This document shows, piece by piece, positions 1-8,266 of a DNA stretch of 64,000 nt. The notes under the pieces were generated by a model. It was not told where the DNA came from, searched no databases, and saw only the letters and a program-made list of their open reading frames with translations. How positions within the stretch are numbered: the first letter of the stretch is position 1; each line of letters opens with the position of its first letter. The translations under genes were made by a program, and so were the position numbers. This DNA comes from Neobacillus vireti. Its GTDB lineage: Bacteria > Bacillota > Bacilli > Bacillales > Cytobacillaceae. Location of the stretch: NCBI RefSeq assembly GCF_001026695.1, contig NZ_LDNB01000012.1, positions 429,378 to 493,377 on the forward strand. Reading direction: 5' to 3'.

Positions 1-1271
1 CCAATGAACCAAACCCATCCCTGAATAATCGCTAATTTATTCATTGCTTTTGTTAATTTTCTTCCCGTTAAATGCGGAACCAACCAGTATGAAATTCCAA
101 AGAACGTTAACACAACAGAAGTAGCTGCTGTTAAATGGAAGTGACCGGTAATCCAAATCGTGTTATGCACGACTTGGTCCATTTGGTTGGAAGCATTGAT
201 AATTCCACCTGCACCGGCAGGAATAAATGCAGCCATCCCAATAAAAGGAACGATAAAGCGAGCATCGCCCCATGGAAGAACCTTAAACCAGCCAAACAAA
301 CCTCTTGCTCCCTTGCTGCGTCCGTATCTCTCGAAGGTTGCGAATAAAGAGAACGCCGTCATTAATGATGGGATTACAACCATGAAAGTTAGGATCACCT
401 GGAAGAATTTCCAAGCTGGGTCAATTCCGGGTTCTGTTAATTGGTGATGGAAACCAACCGGAATCGAGAAGAGCAGGAATAAAATAAACGATAAGCGTGC
501 AAGTGAATCTGAGAAAATTTTTCCGCCAATAATTTTAGGAATAATCGCATACCAACACATGTAGGCTGGCAGTAACCAGAAATACACTAAAGGGTGACCA
601 AAATACCAGAACAATGTCCGGCTGACTAAAACATTAACTGTAGGAACTAAACCAAGTGACCAAGGCAGCAATTGGAATAAAACAGTAGCGGCTACACCTA
701 AAGTTGCGATAATCCACATAACGGTATTTATTACAGCCATAAAGCTTAATAATGGACTAGGTTTTCCTGGATTGTTCCTGCGCCATCTAGCGTACGTCAT
801 GATTTGAGCAGCACCGTCAATCCAACTTCCGACAATCACAAAGGTTAAGCCTAAGTAGAAAATCCAATGGGCTTTAAGCGGAGCATAAAATGTATAAAGT
901 ACGGATGCTTCTTTAAGTAAAACCATCGTAGCAGCCATTAATGTACCGACTAACATGACCCAGAAGCCAATCCAGCCAGTTCGTCGAGCGGCATTCGAAT
1001 GTCCGCCTGTTGTTCTGCTTACTGCAGCATATTGAAATCCCATAATAAAGAAAGTAGTTAAAACAAGACCCATTAAGACACCATGTACTGTTAAGATTTG
1101 ATAATAATCAATTCCCCATGGCAGTTCCCATTTGCCTGATCGGACAAGAGTTTGCAGGAGACCCATTAATCCGCCAAGAGCAAGCGCTGAAAAGGCAACA
1201 AAAAAGTGTGCCATGGAAAGCTTCGCATCACGAGGATCAACTTTTACTTTTGCAGCTGTAGAAGTAACCAT
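1..1271 (-). CDS. cbaA: b(o/a)3-type cytochrome c oxidase subunit I (partial)
   Basis: The frame is open from the ATG at 1271 to the left window edge, so the C-terminus is missing; about 423 codons are visible. The product is the haem-copper catalytic subunit of a terminal oxidase in the cytoplasmic membrane, which reduces oxygen and pumps protons. Visible motifs are TVHGVLMGLV (haem-ligand His), GHPLVYFW (CuB His and the Tyr expected to cross-link to it), a HH pair in GFHHQL, and GHFHLT (haem ligands). This pattern, with subunit II of only 158 aa and a tiny third subunit, fits the ba3/B-type family rather than the aa3 type. The ATG overlaps the subunit II stop codon (TAATG), implying translational coupling. 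Confidence 0.93.
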   Translation of the reverse strand, partial: MVTSTAAKVKVDPRDAKLSMAHFFVAFSALALGGLMGLLQTLVRSGKWELPWGIDYYQILTVHGVLMGLVLTTFFIMGFQYAAVSRTTGGHSNAARRTGWIGFWVMLVGTLMAATMVLLKEASVLYTFYAPLKAHWIFYLGLTFVIVGSWIDGAAQIMTYARWRRNNPGKPSPLLSFMAVINTVMWIIATLGVAATVLFQLLPWSLGLVPTVNVLVSRTLFWYFGHPLVYFWLLPAYMCWYAIIPKIIGGKIFSDSLARLSFILFLLFSIPVGFHHQLTEPGIDPAWKFFQVILTFMVVIPSLMTAFSLFATFERYGRSKGARGLFGWFKVLPWGDARFIVPFIGMAAFIPAGAGGIINASNQMDQVVHNTIWITGHFHLTAATSVVLTFFGISYWLVPHLTGRKLTKAMNKLAIIQGWVWFI

Positions 1272-1747
1272 TATTTTACCACCTCAATCTTTGAGTACAT
1301 TAAATGGTGTCCAGCACCACAGTATTCGTTACAAACAATTAAATATTCGCCTGCTTTGTTAAATGTTGTTGTATATTCACTGATGTATCCAGGTTCAAGC
1401 ATCATGTTAATATTTGTTCCGGCAACTTCAAAACCGTGAATAACATCTTTTGTTGTAGCAATAACTTTTACCTTTGCCCCTAGAGGTACTTCTACTTGTG
1501 CTGGGCTATATGAGAACGTAGATGCGACAAAGACTAATTCGTATTCCCAATCTTTGCCATCCACTTTGTGTAGGCCTGGTTCATTAAATGGTTTTTCCTG
1601 ACCGACAGTTTCCGGATTAACCGTTGTTAGGCAGCTTGGCGGCTTGTTGCCAAGATAGAAGGCACTAACACCAATGACTGTCAAAAAAATGACCAGGCAG
1701 CTAGTCCCGAAAATCAGCCAGATTCTTTCTAATTTATGCATGTGCAT
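1271..1747 (-). CDS. cbaB: b(o/a)3-type cytochrome c oxidase subunit II (CuA subunit)
   Basis: This 158-aa protein has one N-terminal membrane segment (about residues 9-31) followed by an extracytoplasmic cupredoxin domain. The CuA site is visible as a His in DVIHGFEV and the C-terminal cluster CNEYCGAGHHLM (Cys-x3-Cys-x3-His-x2-Met). It would accept electrons from cytochrome c and pass them to subunit I. The length is typical of ba3-type subunit II, which has one transmembrane helix rather than two. It overlaps subunit I downstream and follows the small subunit by about 20 bp, so the three genes form one operon. A run of Gs acts as the ribosome binding site just upstream of the ATG. Confidence 0.93.
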   Translation of the reverse strand: MHMHKLERIWLIFGTSCLVIFLTVIGVSAFYLGNKPPSCLTTVNPETVGQEKPFNEPGLHKVDGKDWEYELVFVASTFSYSPAQVEVPLGAKVKVIATTKDVIHGFEVAGTNINMMLEPGYISEYTTTFNKAGEYLIVCNEYCGAGHHLMYSKIEVVK

Positions 1748-1768
1748 ATTTGTTCCCCCCCTTAAAAG

Positions 1769-1918
1769 TTAAAAACGATCTACGAATAGGTAATAAACAC
1801 TTACCCATGTGACAATGATAAAGATTCCCAAAAAGAAAACGGATGCTAATGTCCCTTTGAGTGAAGAGCGATCATCAATCTCTGTTTTTTGTTTTGTATT
1901 CAGTTCAGTTTTTGCCAT
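1769..1918 (-). CDS. Cytochrome oxidase subunit IIa-like small membrane protein
   Basis: A 49-aa ORF starts at 1918 behind a GGAGGGGAG-type ribosome binding site and ends 21 bp before subunit II. It has a charged N-terminus (MAKTELNTKQKTEIDDRSS) and one predicted membrane helix (about residues 22-45). Its position as first gene of the oxidase operon and its single-helix topology match the short subunit IIa of ba3 oxidases. That subunit supplies the helix missing from the short subunit II. The assignment rests on context, length and topology, not on a diagnostic motif. Confidence 0.8.
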   Translation of the reverse strand: MAKTELNTKQKTEIDDRSSLKGTLASVFFLGIFIIVTWVSVYYLFVDRF

Positions 1919-2003
1919 CCCCAAGACTCCCCTCCGAAAATTGAAAATTAATTAAATGAGTTCTCTTTCATCATACAAAACAATCGTGAAAGTAAAATAC
2001 TAA

Positions 2004-2141
2004 ATTTGTAAGTTCACAAATTGTTCATTCCTTAGTTATCTACTATGGTAATGATAAAAACTTGATGCAACAGTGATTTATATCACAATTACCATTAGGT
2101 AAATGTGAATAAAGTGTGAACAATCACACCTCACGTGTGAT
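2004..2141. promoter_or_regulatory. FNR/CRP-like palindromes upstream of the oxidase operon
   Basis: Three dyads occur in 140 bp. ATTTGTAAGTTCACAAAT (2004-2021) has 6-bp arms. AGTGATTTATATCACA (2072-2087) matches TGTGA-N6-TCACA except for the first base. At 2114-2141 overlapping TGTGA/TCACA half-sites give GTGTGAACAATCACAC and ATCACACCTCACGTGTGAT. The TGTGA-N6-TCACA layout is the binding pattern of FNR/CRP-family regulators, and Rex uses a similar one. Placement upstream of the minus-strand oxidase genes suggests oxygen or redox control. The regulator is inferred, not shown. Confidence 0.45.
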
Positions 2142-2254
2142 AAAAGTAATAGATAAATACTTCACATACTTCGAATTCTTTTTTTAAAAAAGAATAGTCA
2201 CATTTCGAAATATTAAAAATATGATAGGAATAAATGTTATATTTATCTTTAGAA

Positions 2255-2392
2255 ATGAGTGTGTTCTTTGTGGAGAAGTATTATTGTGAAAAATGCCGGC
2301 TTCTATACAATGAAGCGGAAATCTGTAAAATTTGCGGGTTAGTAGCAGAAAATAAAATAAAAATTGAGGTTCAAAAACAATCAGAAAAATAA
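2255..2392 (+). CDS. Small zinc-ribbon protein, uncharacterised
   Basis: A 45-aa ORF in an otherwise empty interval encodes two CxxC knuckles, YCEKC and CKICG, separated by 9 residues, with an acidic/basic C-terminal tail. This is the layout of a minimal zinc ribbon. No strong ribosome binding site precedes the ATG; an in-frame GTG a few codons later is an alternative start. I recognise the general type (small rubredoxin-like proteins common in Bacillus) but not a named family. The overlapping minus-strand frame lacks protein-like composition, so I prefer this one. Function is unknown. Confidence 0.6.
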   Translation: MSVFFVEKYYCEKCRLLYNEAEICKICGLVAENKIKIEVQKQSEK

Positions 2393-2496
2393 TCAGATGT
2401 GCCTTTGAAAATGCATTGGAAAAGATTGTGTAATGATGTGATGTAAAATCCGCGCTATAATTTAAGTGCACAACAACAACAACCTTCAAAACGTTT

Positions 2497-2524
2497 GCTT
2501 CCCTTAAATGGGGAGCTTTTTTTG
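2497..2524 (+). terminator. Rho-independent terminator before bpsA
   Basis: GCTTCCC and GGGGAGC form a 7-bp stem (one G-T pair) around a 6-nt loop, followed by seven Ts. It may end the transcript of the zinc-ribbon ORF. A TATAAT hexamer at 2454-2459 could instead start a short RNA that ends here. Confidence 0.65.
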
Positions 2525-2596
2525 TCTATTAAGCTTTATGAATATTTATTGGTTAATTGGAAAAAATACCCTCAAGACTGATAAAGGAGTATGATG

Positions 2597-3685
2597 ATGC
2601 CTACGATTATTTCAGTTGCAGAGATTGTTCCTCCATTTGAAATTAACCAAGATCAAGCGTCACATTTTGCCAGAGAGCTTTTTGCTGAATCATTTAAAGA
2701 TATTGAGAGACTATTGAAAGCCTTCCAAAATGGACAGATTGAAAAAAGACATTTTGTGAAAGGTTTAGGATGGTTTAAAGAAAATCATTCTTTTGAAGAG
2801 AAGAATCATGCTTACACAGAGTCCGCTGTTGCACTTGGAAGAGAGGCGATTGTCAAATGCTTAAACAATCAAGACTTTCTTACAGTACCCATTCCTTATG
2901 AAGAGGTAGAGGCGATTTTTTTCATATCTACAAGCGGTATTTCAACACCAAGTATTGAAGCGCGAATTATGAATCAATTGCCTTTCAATCCACATACGAA
3001 AAGGATACCGATTTGGGGGCTTGGCTGTGCAGGAGGGGCAGCCGGATTATCAAGGGCTGACGAATATTGCAAAGCCTACCCTAAAGCCAAAGTCCTTGTC
3101 CTGTCGGTCGAACTCTGCAGCCTGACGTTTCAGAAAGATGACCTTTCGAAAAGTAATTTGATTGGAACTTCTCTGTTTGCTGATGGGGTTGCCTGCGCCT
3201 TAGTTTGCGGCGATGCTGTGAACTATAATAATATTAGAAAGAAGGCGTCGTCACCCTCCATCATCGCCACCCAATCAACCCTCATGCCTAACTCTTTGGA
3301 TGTAATGGGCTGGGAAATAAGAAATACAGGATTATTTGTTCTTTTCTCTCGTGACATTCCCCAAATTGTCGAAGGCTGGCTTAAGCCGAATGTTAAAGGA
3401 TTTTTAGATGAACATGGAATCGAAATTGAACAAATCGATTGCTTTATTGCCCATCCGGGCGGGAAAAAAGTCATTGATGCATATGTAAAGGCGTTAGATA
3501 TCCCTGCCTCCATGACTGATCTATCACTTGAGGTGTTAAAACAGTTTGGAAATATGTCCTCGGCTACTATTCTTTATGTACTGCGGAGATATATGGAGAT
3601 GGACATTCCGAAAGAGGCAATTGGACTTGGAACCGCGCTTGGTCCGGGGTTTAGCTCTGAATTACTCCTTATGAGGTGGGTGTAA
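2597..3685 (+). CDS. bpsA: Type III polyketide synthase (alkylpyrone synthase)
   Basis: This 362-aa protein belongs to the chalcone/stilbene synthase family, which condenses fatty acyl-CoA starters with malonyl-CoA into alkylpyrones. The active-site Cys lies in WGLGCAGGAAGLSRA; the catalytic His and Asn are in CFIAHPGGKK and QFGNMSSATILY, and the C-terminal GxGPGFSSE loop is present. Three tandem ATGs occur; the third (2597) is chosen because AAGGAG is 7 nt upstream of it. It abuts a carboxyl-methyltransferase gene exactly as bpsA-bpsB (ypbQ) does in B. subtilis, where the pair makes methylated alkylpyrones. Confidence 0.92.
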   Translation: MPTIISVAEIVPPFEINQDQASHFARELFAESFKDIERLLKAFQNGQIEKRHFVKGLGWFKENHSFEEKNHAYTESAVALGREAIVKCLNNQDFLTVPIPYEEVEAIFFISTSGISTPSIEARIMNQLPFNPHTKRIPIWGLGCAGGAAGLSRADEYCKAYPKAKVLVLSVELCSLTFQKDDLSKSNLIGTSLFADGVACALVCGDAVNYNNIRKKASSPSIIATQSTLMPNSLDVMGWEIRNTGLFVLFSRDIPQIVEGWLKPNVKGFLDEHGIEIEQIDCFIAHPGGKKVIDAYVKALDIPASMTDLSLEVLKQFGNMSSATILYVLRRYMEMDIPKEAIGLGTALGPGFSSELLLMRWV

Positions 3686-4255
3686 ATGAATAATCTTCTT
3701 CCATTTGTTATCTTAATTCTTTTCATTGCTATTCAGCGTGTAGTGGAACTTTTTATCGCCAAAAGCAATGAAAAATGGCTGAAGCGGCAGGGAGCCATAG
3801 AATTTGGTAACAAGCACTATAAGTATTTGGTCTTCATGCACCTGCTCTTTTTCGTCGCATTATCTACAGAAAAGGTTTTATTAAATCGCGGGCTATCAGC
3901 GGTGTGGCCAATATTTTTAGCTGTTTTTATGCTTGCACAGTTCATGAGAGGCTGGGCCATTTCTTCACTAGGGAAGTATTGGAATACGAAAATTCTTGTC
4001 TTAAAGCATGCGCAGGTAGTCAGAAAAGGGCCATACCGCTTATTAAAGCACCCTAATTATTTTGTTGTCACAACGGAGCTGCTTGTCGTACCGTTGCTGT
4101 TTAATGCCTTCTATACGGCACTGCTGTTTACAATTTTTAACTTCATGATTCTGTCAATCCGGATACCTGAGGAAGAAAAAGCGCTTAGTATGTATACGGA
4201 ATATGATGAAGTCTTTCGAGGTTGCCATCGGTTTATCCCCAGGATTGTTAAATAA
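3686..4255 (+). CDS. bpsB: Isoprenylcysteine carboxyl methyltransferase-family protein (alkylpyrone O-methyltransferase)
   Basis: This 189-aa integral membrane protein has several hydrophobic helices. Its C-terminal half carries the ICMT-type SAM-binding signature: GPYRLLKHPNYF, then a distal RIPEEEKAL...YDEV. Its ATG immediately follows the bpsA stop codon, with GAGGTGG inside the end of bpsA as ribosome binding site. B. subtilis YpbQ/BpsB methylates the alkylpyrones made by BpsA, and the same role is inferred here from adjacency and family. No clear terminator separates it from the Fur-boxed promoter downstream. Confidence 0.88.
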   Translation: MNNLLPFVILILFIAIQRVVELFIAKSNEKWLKRQGAIEFGNKHYKYLVFMHLLFFVALSTEKVLLNRGLSAVWPIFLAVFMLAQFMRGWAISSLGKYWNTKILVLKHAQVVRKGPYRLLKHPNYFVVTTELLVVPLLFNAFYTALLFTIFNFMILSIRIPEEEKALSMYTEYDEVFRGCHRFIPRIVK

Positions 4256-4278
4256 ATGTGACAGATGCACTGCGGATA

Positions 4279-4333
4279 TTGAAAATGATTATCAGCCATG
4301 CTAAAATAAAGACAATAATGAAAATCATTCTCA
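4279..4333 (+). promoter_or_regulatory. Sigma-A promoter flanked by two Fur boxes
   Basis: TTGAAA (4279-4284) and TAAAAT (4302-4307) are 17 bp apart, a good sigma-A promoter. TGAAAATGATTATCA (4280-4294) matches the 7-1-7 Fur box TGATAATnATTATCA at 13 of 14 positions and overlaps the -35. TGAAAATCATTCTCA (4319-4333) matches at 12 of 14 and sits just after the expected transcription start. Operators covering the -35 and +1 regions are the classic arrangement for Fur repression under iron-replete conditions. Confidence 0.8.
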
Positions 4334-4360
4334 AGTAGACTGATAAGGAAGGTGTTACAT

Positions 4361-4441
4361 ATGGCGTTTGCGTTTGTTGGCGGAACGATTATTATCTATG
4401 CATTTGTCATGAAGCACGTCTTAAAAAACGTTACCCAATAA
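4361..4441 (+). CDS. Fur-controlled 26-aa hydrophobic peptide, uncharacterised
   Basis: A 26-codon ORF (MAFAFVGGTIIIYAFVMKHV, then LKNVTQ) has AAGGAAGGTG about 6 nt before its ATG. One membrane helix (residues 2-17) is followed by a short basic tail. It is the only ORF between the Fur-boxed promoter and a strong terminator, on a transcript of about 170 nt. It does not resemble the basic Fur-regulated FbpA/B/C proteins that I can recall. Alternatives are that the transcript acts as an iron-sparing small RNA, or that it is both RNA and mRNA. The ribosome binding site and composition favour real translation. Confidence 0.65.
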   Translation: MAFAFVGGTIIIYAFVMKHVLKNVTQ

Positions 4442-4457
4442 CGAATAACCTATTTAT

Positions 4458-4487
4458 AAGGCCAAGGTTGCATACCTTGGCCTTTTT
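4458..4487 (+). terminator. Strong Rho-independent terminator
   Basis: AAGGCCAAGG and CCTTGGCCTT form a perfect 10-bp stem with a 7-nt loop, followed by Ts. It ends the Fur-controlled micro-ORF transcript before dynA. Confidence 0.9.
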
Positions 4488-4582
4488 GTAATTAAAAATA
4501 ATAGCGCTGTCAAGATAGGAAAATTTTGAATTATCGTATAAAATAAAAATTATTACTACGTTGTTAAGGGGAATAAATAAAA

Positions 4583-7500
4583 ATGGTGCAAACAGCCAAT
4601 CAGAATGAAACGATAAAAACACTAAAACATAAAATTGTTTCGATATATGACTATTTAATCAAGCATCAAGATAGCGAGCAGGCTGAAAAGGTAAAACAGC
4701 TGGCAAAAAAATTAGACAATAAAGAATTCCTGATTGCATTCTGCGGTCATTTTTCTGCGGGTAAATCGACAATGATTAATCAAGTGGTTGGTGAGAATTT
4801 ACTGCCATCCAGTCCGATTCCAACTAGTGCTAACCTAGTGAAAGTAAAATCCGGTGAGGATTACGCGAAAGTGTTTTTTAAACATGAAAAGCCAAGGCTA
4901 TATCTAGCACCCTATGATTATGAATTAGTCAAAAATTATTGCAAGGACGGGGACCTAATAGAAGAAGTAGAGATTAGCCATAGCGATTCCCGTTTACCGG
5001 CTAATACCGTCATTATGGATACACCAGGTATTGATTCAGCCGATGATGCCCACCGTATCGCAACGGAATCAGCCATCCATCTCGCTGATCTGATTTTTTA
5101 TGTAATGGACTATAACCACGTCCAAGCAGAGTTGAATTTTCTATTTACAAAAGAATTGACCGAGGCGGGGAAAGAGGTTTATTTGGTTATCAATCAAATC
5201 GATAAACATAAGGATGAGGAATTAAGTTTTTCTGACTTTCAAACCAGTGTTGTCGATTCGTTTGCCTCATGGGGGGTAAAGCCGGCAAGGATTTTTTATA
5301 CGTCATTAAAGCATAAAGACCACCCACTGAATGAAATTAATGAACTTCAAGGATTTATTGCGGAAAAGTTAGCTGCTAAAGATGAATTGTTAATTCCGTC
5401 CATTTATTCTTCATTAAGAAAAATCACCCAAGACCATCTTAACGAGGAAAATAAACAGGAAGAAGAAAAGTTGGGTCCAATTATTGAACTACTAAATGAA
5501 TTGACCGAGCAGGAGAAACAAGCATTATTAATGAATTATCAATATATCACGGCCAATCTTCAAGTAATAAACGAAGGAACAGCAGGAAAAGAAAAGGAAT
5601 TTGACACTGAAATTGCCCAAATAATGAAAAATGCCTATCTCTTGCCATTCCAGACAAGGGCATTAGCAGAAAGCTTTTTGGAAAGCTGTCAACCCGAATT
5701 TAAAATAGGCATTCTGTTTACCAAACAAAAAACCCAAGAGGAGAAGGAGAAGCGCTTAGATCGTTTTTATCAAGATTTACTTGAAAAAACAAGGTCACAG
5801 CTTGAGTGGCATTTACGTGAATATCTCCTTCGGACGATCAAGGAAGCGGAACTAGACCAGGAAGAGCTGATTCGTTTAGCACAATCTTTTTCCATCAGCG
5901 TTCCAGTTGATTTGTTAATAAATACAGTGAAGCCGGGTGCTCGAGTCACCGGTGACTATGTTCTCCATTACACAGAGGATGTTGCCAATGAAATAAAAAG
6001 GATCGCCAGGAAACAACTTTCCGAATTTAAAGAGCCTTTTTTCGCCGCCTTAAAAGACCAGTCAGCAATCATAAAGGACCGGTATGAACAGGAATTTAGC
6101 AACATCGAGAGATATGTAAAGGCATTAGCAGAGTTAAAAATGCATGAACAAACGATATTCTTACGTGAAAAGACGATTGATGAACTGCTTATGCAAACAG
6201 AAAGTCTGAAGGAAGATGTGTATCGGCTTTTTGCACAAGAGGAAGAGGAATTTGAAGTCATTCAATTCCAAGGGAAAACCAACCAAATAGACAAGAAAAT
6301 AGACAATTTGGCTAAATCGGTTGAAGCAGCTGTCAATGTCGAAAATTCGAAACATCACATCCAGCCTGAAAAGGATCGTTTGAAATACACAACCGAGAAG
6401 CTTCATCATGCTTCAACATTAATAAAAGATCTCCCAGGTTTTCAAAAGCTTGCAAAAGAATTAGTGGATAAAGCAGAAAGATTGGAAAACAAGGGGTTTA
6501 CAGTAGCGTTATTTGGGGCATTTAGTGCCGGCAAATCTTCGTTTGCCAATGCACTGATGGGAGGAAGGGTACTGCCTGTATCTCCCAATCCAACAACAGC
6601 CGCTATCAATAAAATTAAGCCAGTTTCTGCCAAACATCCGCATGGAACCGTTCTAGTGAAGTTTAAGGAATCAAATACGATGCTTGAGGATGTCAATCGT
6701 TCCTTAAAGGTTTTTGATTTACAGGCCAGCGATTTCGCAGCGGCTGCAAAGAACATCGGTCAAATTCTGCTCGAAAAAGGGCAAGAAGGTGTGTTCGAGA
6801 AGACCCATTATGCCTTTTTGCAGGCATTTAACAAAGGCTCAGCCACCTATGTGCCATCATTGGGGACAGTTAAGGAAACAAATTTAAGCGAATTTCACGA
6901 GTTTGTTGCGATGGAAGAAAAATCCTGTTTCGTTGAATGGATTGAACTTTATTATGATTGTGAGTTAACCCGAAAAGGAATCACGCTTGTTGACACCCCG
7001 GGGGCGGATTCCATTAACGCTCGTCATACCGGCGTTGCCTTTGATTATATTAAAAACTCAGATGCAATCCTGTTTGTCACTTATTACAATCATGCCTTTT
7101 CAAAAGCAGACCGTGAATTTTTAATTCAGCTGGGCCGAGTGAAGGATTCCTTTCAAATGGATAAAATGTTTTTCCTGATCAATGCGATTGACCTTGCTGA
7201 AAATGATGCCGAGAAAGTGACCGTGGTGGAATATGTCGAAGAGCAGCTGCTTAAATATGGGATTAGAAATCCGCATCTTTATTCGTTATCAAGTCTGCTT
7301 GCCCTAAAAGAAAAGATCACTCCAAATCTGAATGCTAATTCTGGCTTAAGTGCGTTTGAGCAGGCCTTTTATCAGTTCATTTCTAATGACTTAACGGAAA
7401 TGGCCATTTTAGCGGCAGAAAAGGAATTGACGCGTGTTCGGGAAATAGTAGCCAAACTCATTCAAAGCTCAAGCGAAGATAAGGTTGTGAAAGAGCAAAA

Positions 7501-8251
7501 ACGAACGGAGTTTGAAAAGGAAAGGGCAGAACTTAATCACGTCTTTGAAAAGCAAAATGCTGATGCAATACTTGGACGAATGAACCAGGAGGCAGAAGAA
7601 CTAATCTATTACATTAAGCAAAGGGTCTTCTTGCGTTACAGCGATTTCTTTAAAGAGGCATTTAACCCATCAACCCTAAGGGATGATGGGCGCAATTTGA
7701 AAAAGTCGCTCCAGAATGCACTTGACGAATTCCTAGTAAGTTTTGGTTTTGACTTTGCGCAAGAAATGCGTGCCACTACTGTAAGAATCGACCGGTTTGT
7801 TGAAAAACAGTTGGCTGATTATCAATCAGGTCTGATACGTAATCTTCTTGAAATCAACCGAGACCTTTCTTTTTCCGCATTCGAAAAAAGGAAGGGGGAA
7901 GAAATTGATTTCCCAATTGCCTTTAAAGATGCCAAGCAGCAGTTGTTCGCAAAATCAATGTCTTATTTTAAAAATCCAAAATCTTTTTTTGAAAAAAATG
8001 ACAAACAAAACATGAGTGATGAACTTATGGTCGTTCTGCAGCCACTTGCTGACGACTATTTACAACAGGAAGCGGGTCGTTTGAAACAACATTATGCAGA
8101 CGAATTGTTGAACGAATTTAATCGTTTATTAATGCAAATGAATGAGCAGTCAGCTGATTTTTATTTAAGCCTGCTTTCCGCCTTAGATGGCGGGGTTTCA
8201 CTCCAAGTCTTAACTGATATACAGCAAAAGCTTACCGGAGAATCCAAATAA
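4583..8251 (+). CDS. dynA: Bacterial dynamin-like protein, double GTPase
   Basis: This 1222-aa protein is two fused dynamin modules, as in B. subtilis DynA (YpbR). The first P-loop is GHFSAGKS (about residue 55) with DTPGIDSAD near 146. The second is GAFSAGKSS (about 642) with DTPGADSIN near 803. Long helical coiled-coil stalk regions follow each GTPase domain. DynA tethers and fuses membranes and aids survival of membrane damage and phage attack (known for the family). The position after bpsA-bpsB matches the B. subtilis ypbQ-ypbR order. The ATG follows AAGGGGAAT with adequate spacing. Both G1 motifs look intact. Confidence 0.95.
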   Translation: MVQTANQNETIKTLKHKIVSIYDYLIKHQDSEQAEKVKQLAKKLDNKEFLIAFCGHFSAGKSTMINQVVGENLLPSSPIPTSANLVKVKSGEDYAKVFFKHEKPRLYLAPYDYELVKNYCKDGDLIEEVEISHSDSRLPANTVIMDTPGIDSADDAHRIATESAIHLADLIFYVMDYNHVQAELNFLFTKELTEAGKEVYLVINQIDKHKDEELSFSDFQTSVVDSFASWGVKPARIFYTSLKHKDHPLNEINELQGFIAEKLAAKDELLIPSIYSSLRKITQDHLNEENKQEEEKLGPIIELLNELTEQEKQALLMNYQYITANLQVINEGTAGKEKEFDTEIAQIMKNAYLLPFQTRALAESFLESCQPEFKIGILFTKQKTQEEKEKRLDRFYQDLLEKTRSQLEWHLREYLLRTIKEAELDQEELIRLAQSFSISVPVDLLINTVKPGARVTGDYVLHYTEDVANEIKRIARKQLSEFKEPFFAALKDQSAIIKDRYEQEFSNIERYVKALAELKMHEQTIFLREKTIDELLMQTESLKEDVYRLFAQEEEEFEVIQFQGKTNQIDKKIDNLAKSVEAAVNVENSKHHIQPEKDRLKYTTEKLHHASTLIKDLPGFQKLAKELVDKAERLENKGFTVALFGAFSAGKSSFANALMGGRVLPVSPNPTTAAINKIKPVSAKHPHGTVLVKFKESNTMLEDVNRSLKVFDLQASDFAAAAKNIGQILLEKGQEGVFEKTHYAFLQAFNKGSATYVPSLGTVKETNLSEFHEFVAMEEKSCFVEWIELYYDCELTRKGITLVDTPGADSINARHTGVAFDYIKNSDAILFVTYYNHAFSKADREFLIQLGRVKDSFQMDKMFFLINAIDLAENDAEKVTVVEYVEEQLLKYGIRNPHLYSLSSLLALKEKITPNLNANSGLSAFEQAFYQFISNDLTEMAILAAEKELTRVREIVAKLIQSSSEDKVVKEQKRTEFEKERAELNHVFEKQNADAILGRMNQEAEELIYYIKQRVFLRYSDFFKEAFNPSTLRDDGRNLKKSLQNALDEFLVSFGFDFAQEMRATTVRIDRFVEKQLADYQSGLIRNLLEINRDLSFSAFEKRKGEEIDFPIAFKDAKQQLFAKSMSYFKNPKSFFEKNDKQNMSDELMVVLQPLADDYLQQEAGRLKQHYADELLNEFNRLLMQMNEQSADFYLSLLSALDGGVSLQVLTDIQQKLTGESK

Positions 8252-8266
8252 TTGGGGGCACTTTAG

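Noticed and set aside
2184..2489. 101-aa minus-strand ORF
   Set aside because: Phe/Leu/Ile-rich translation of AT-rich non-coding DNA without a ribosome binding site; it overlaps the better-supported zinc-ribbon ORF.
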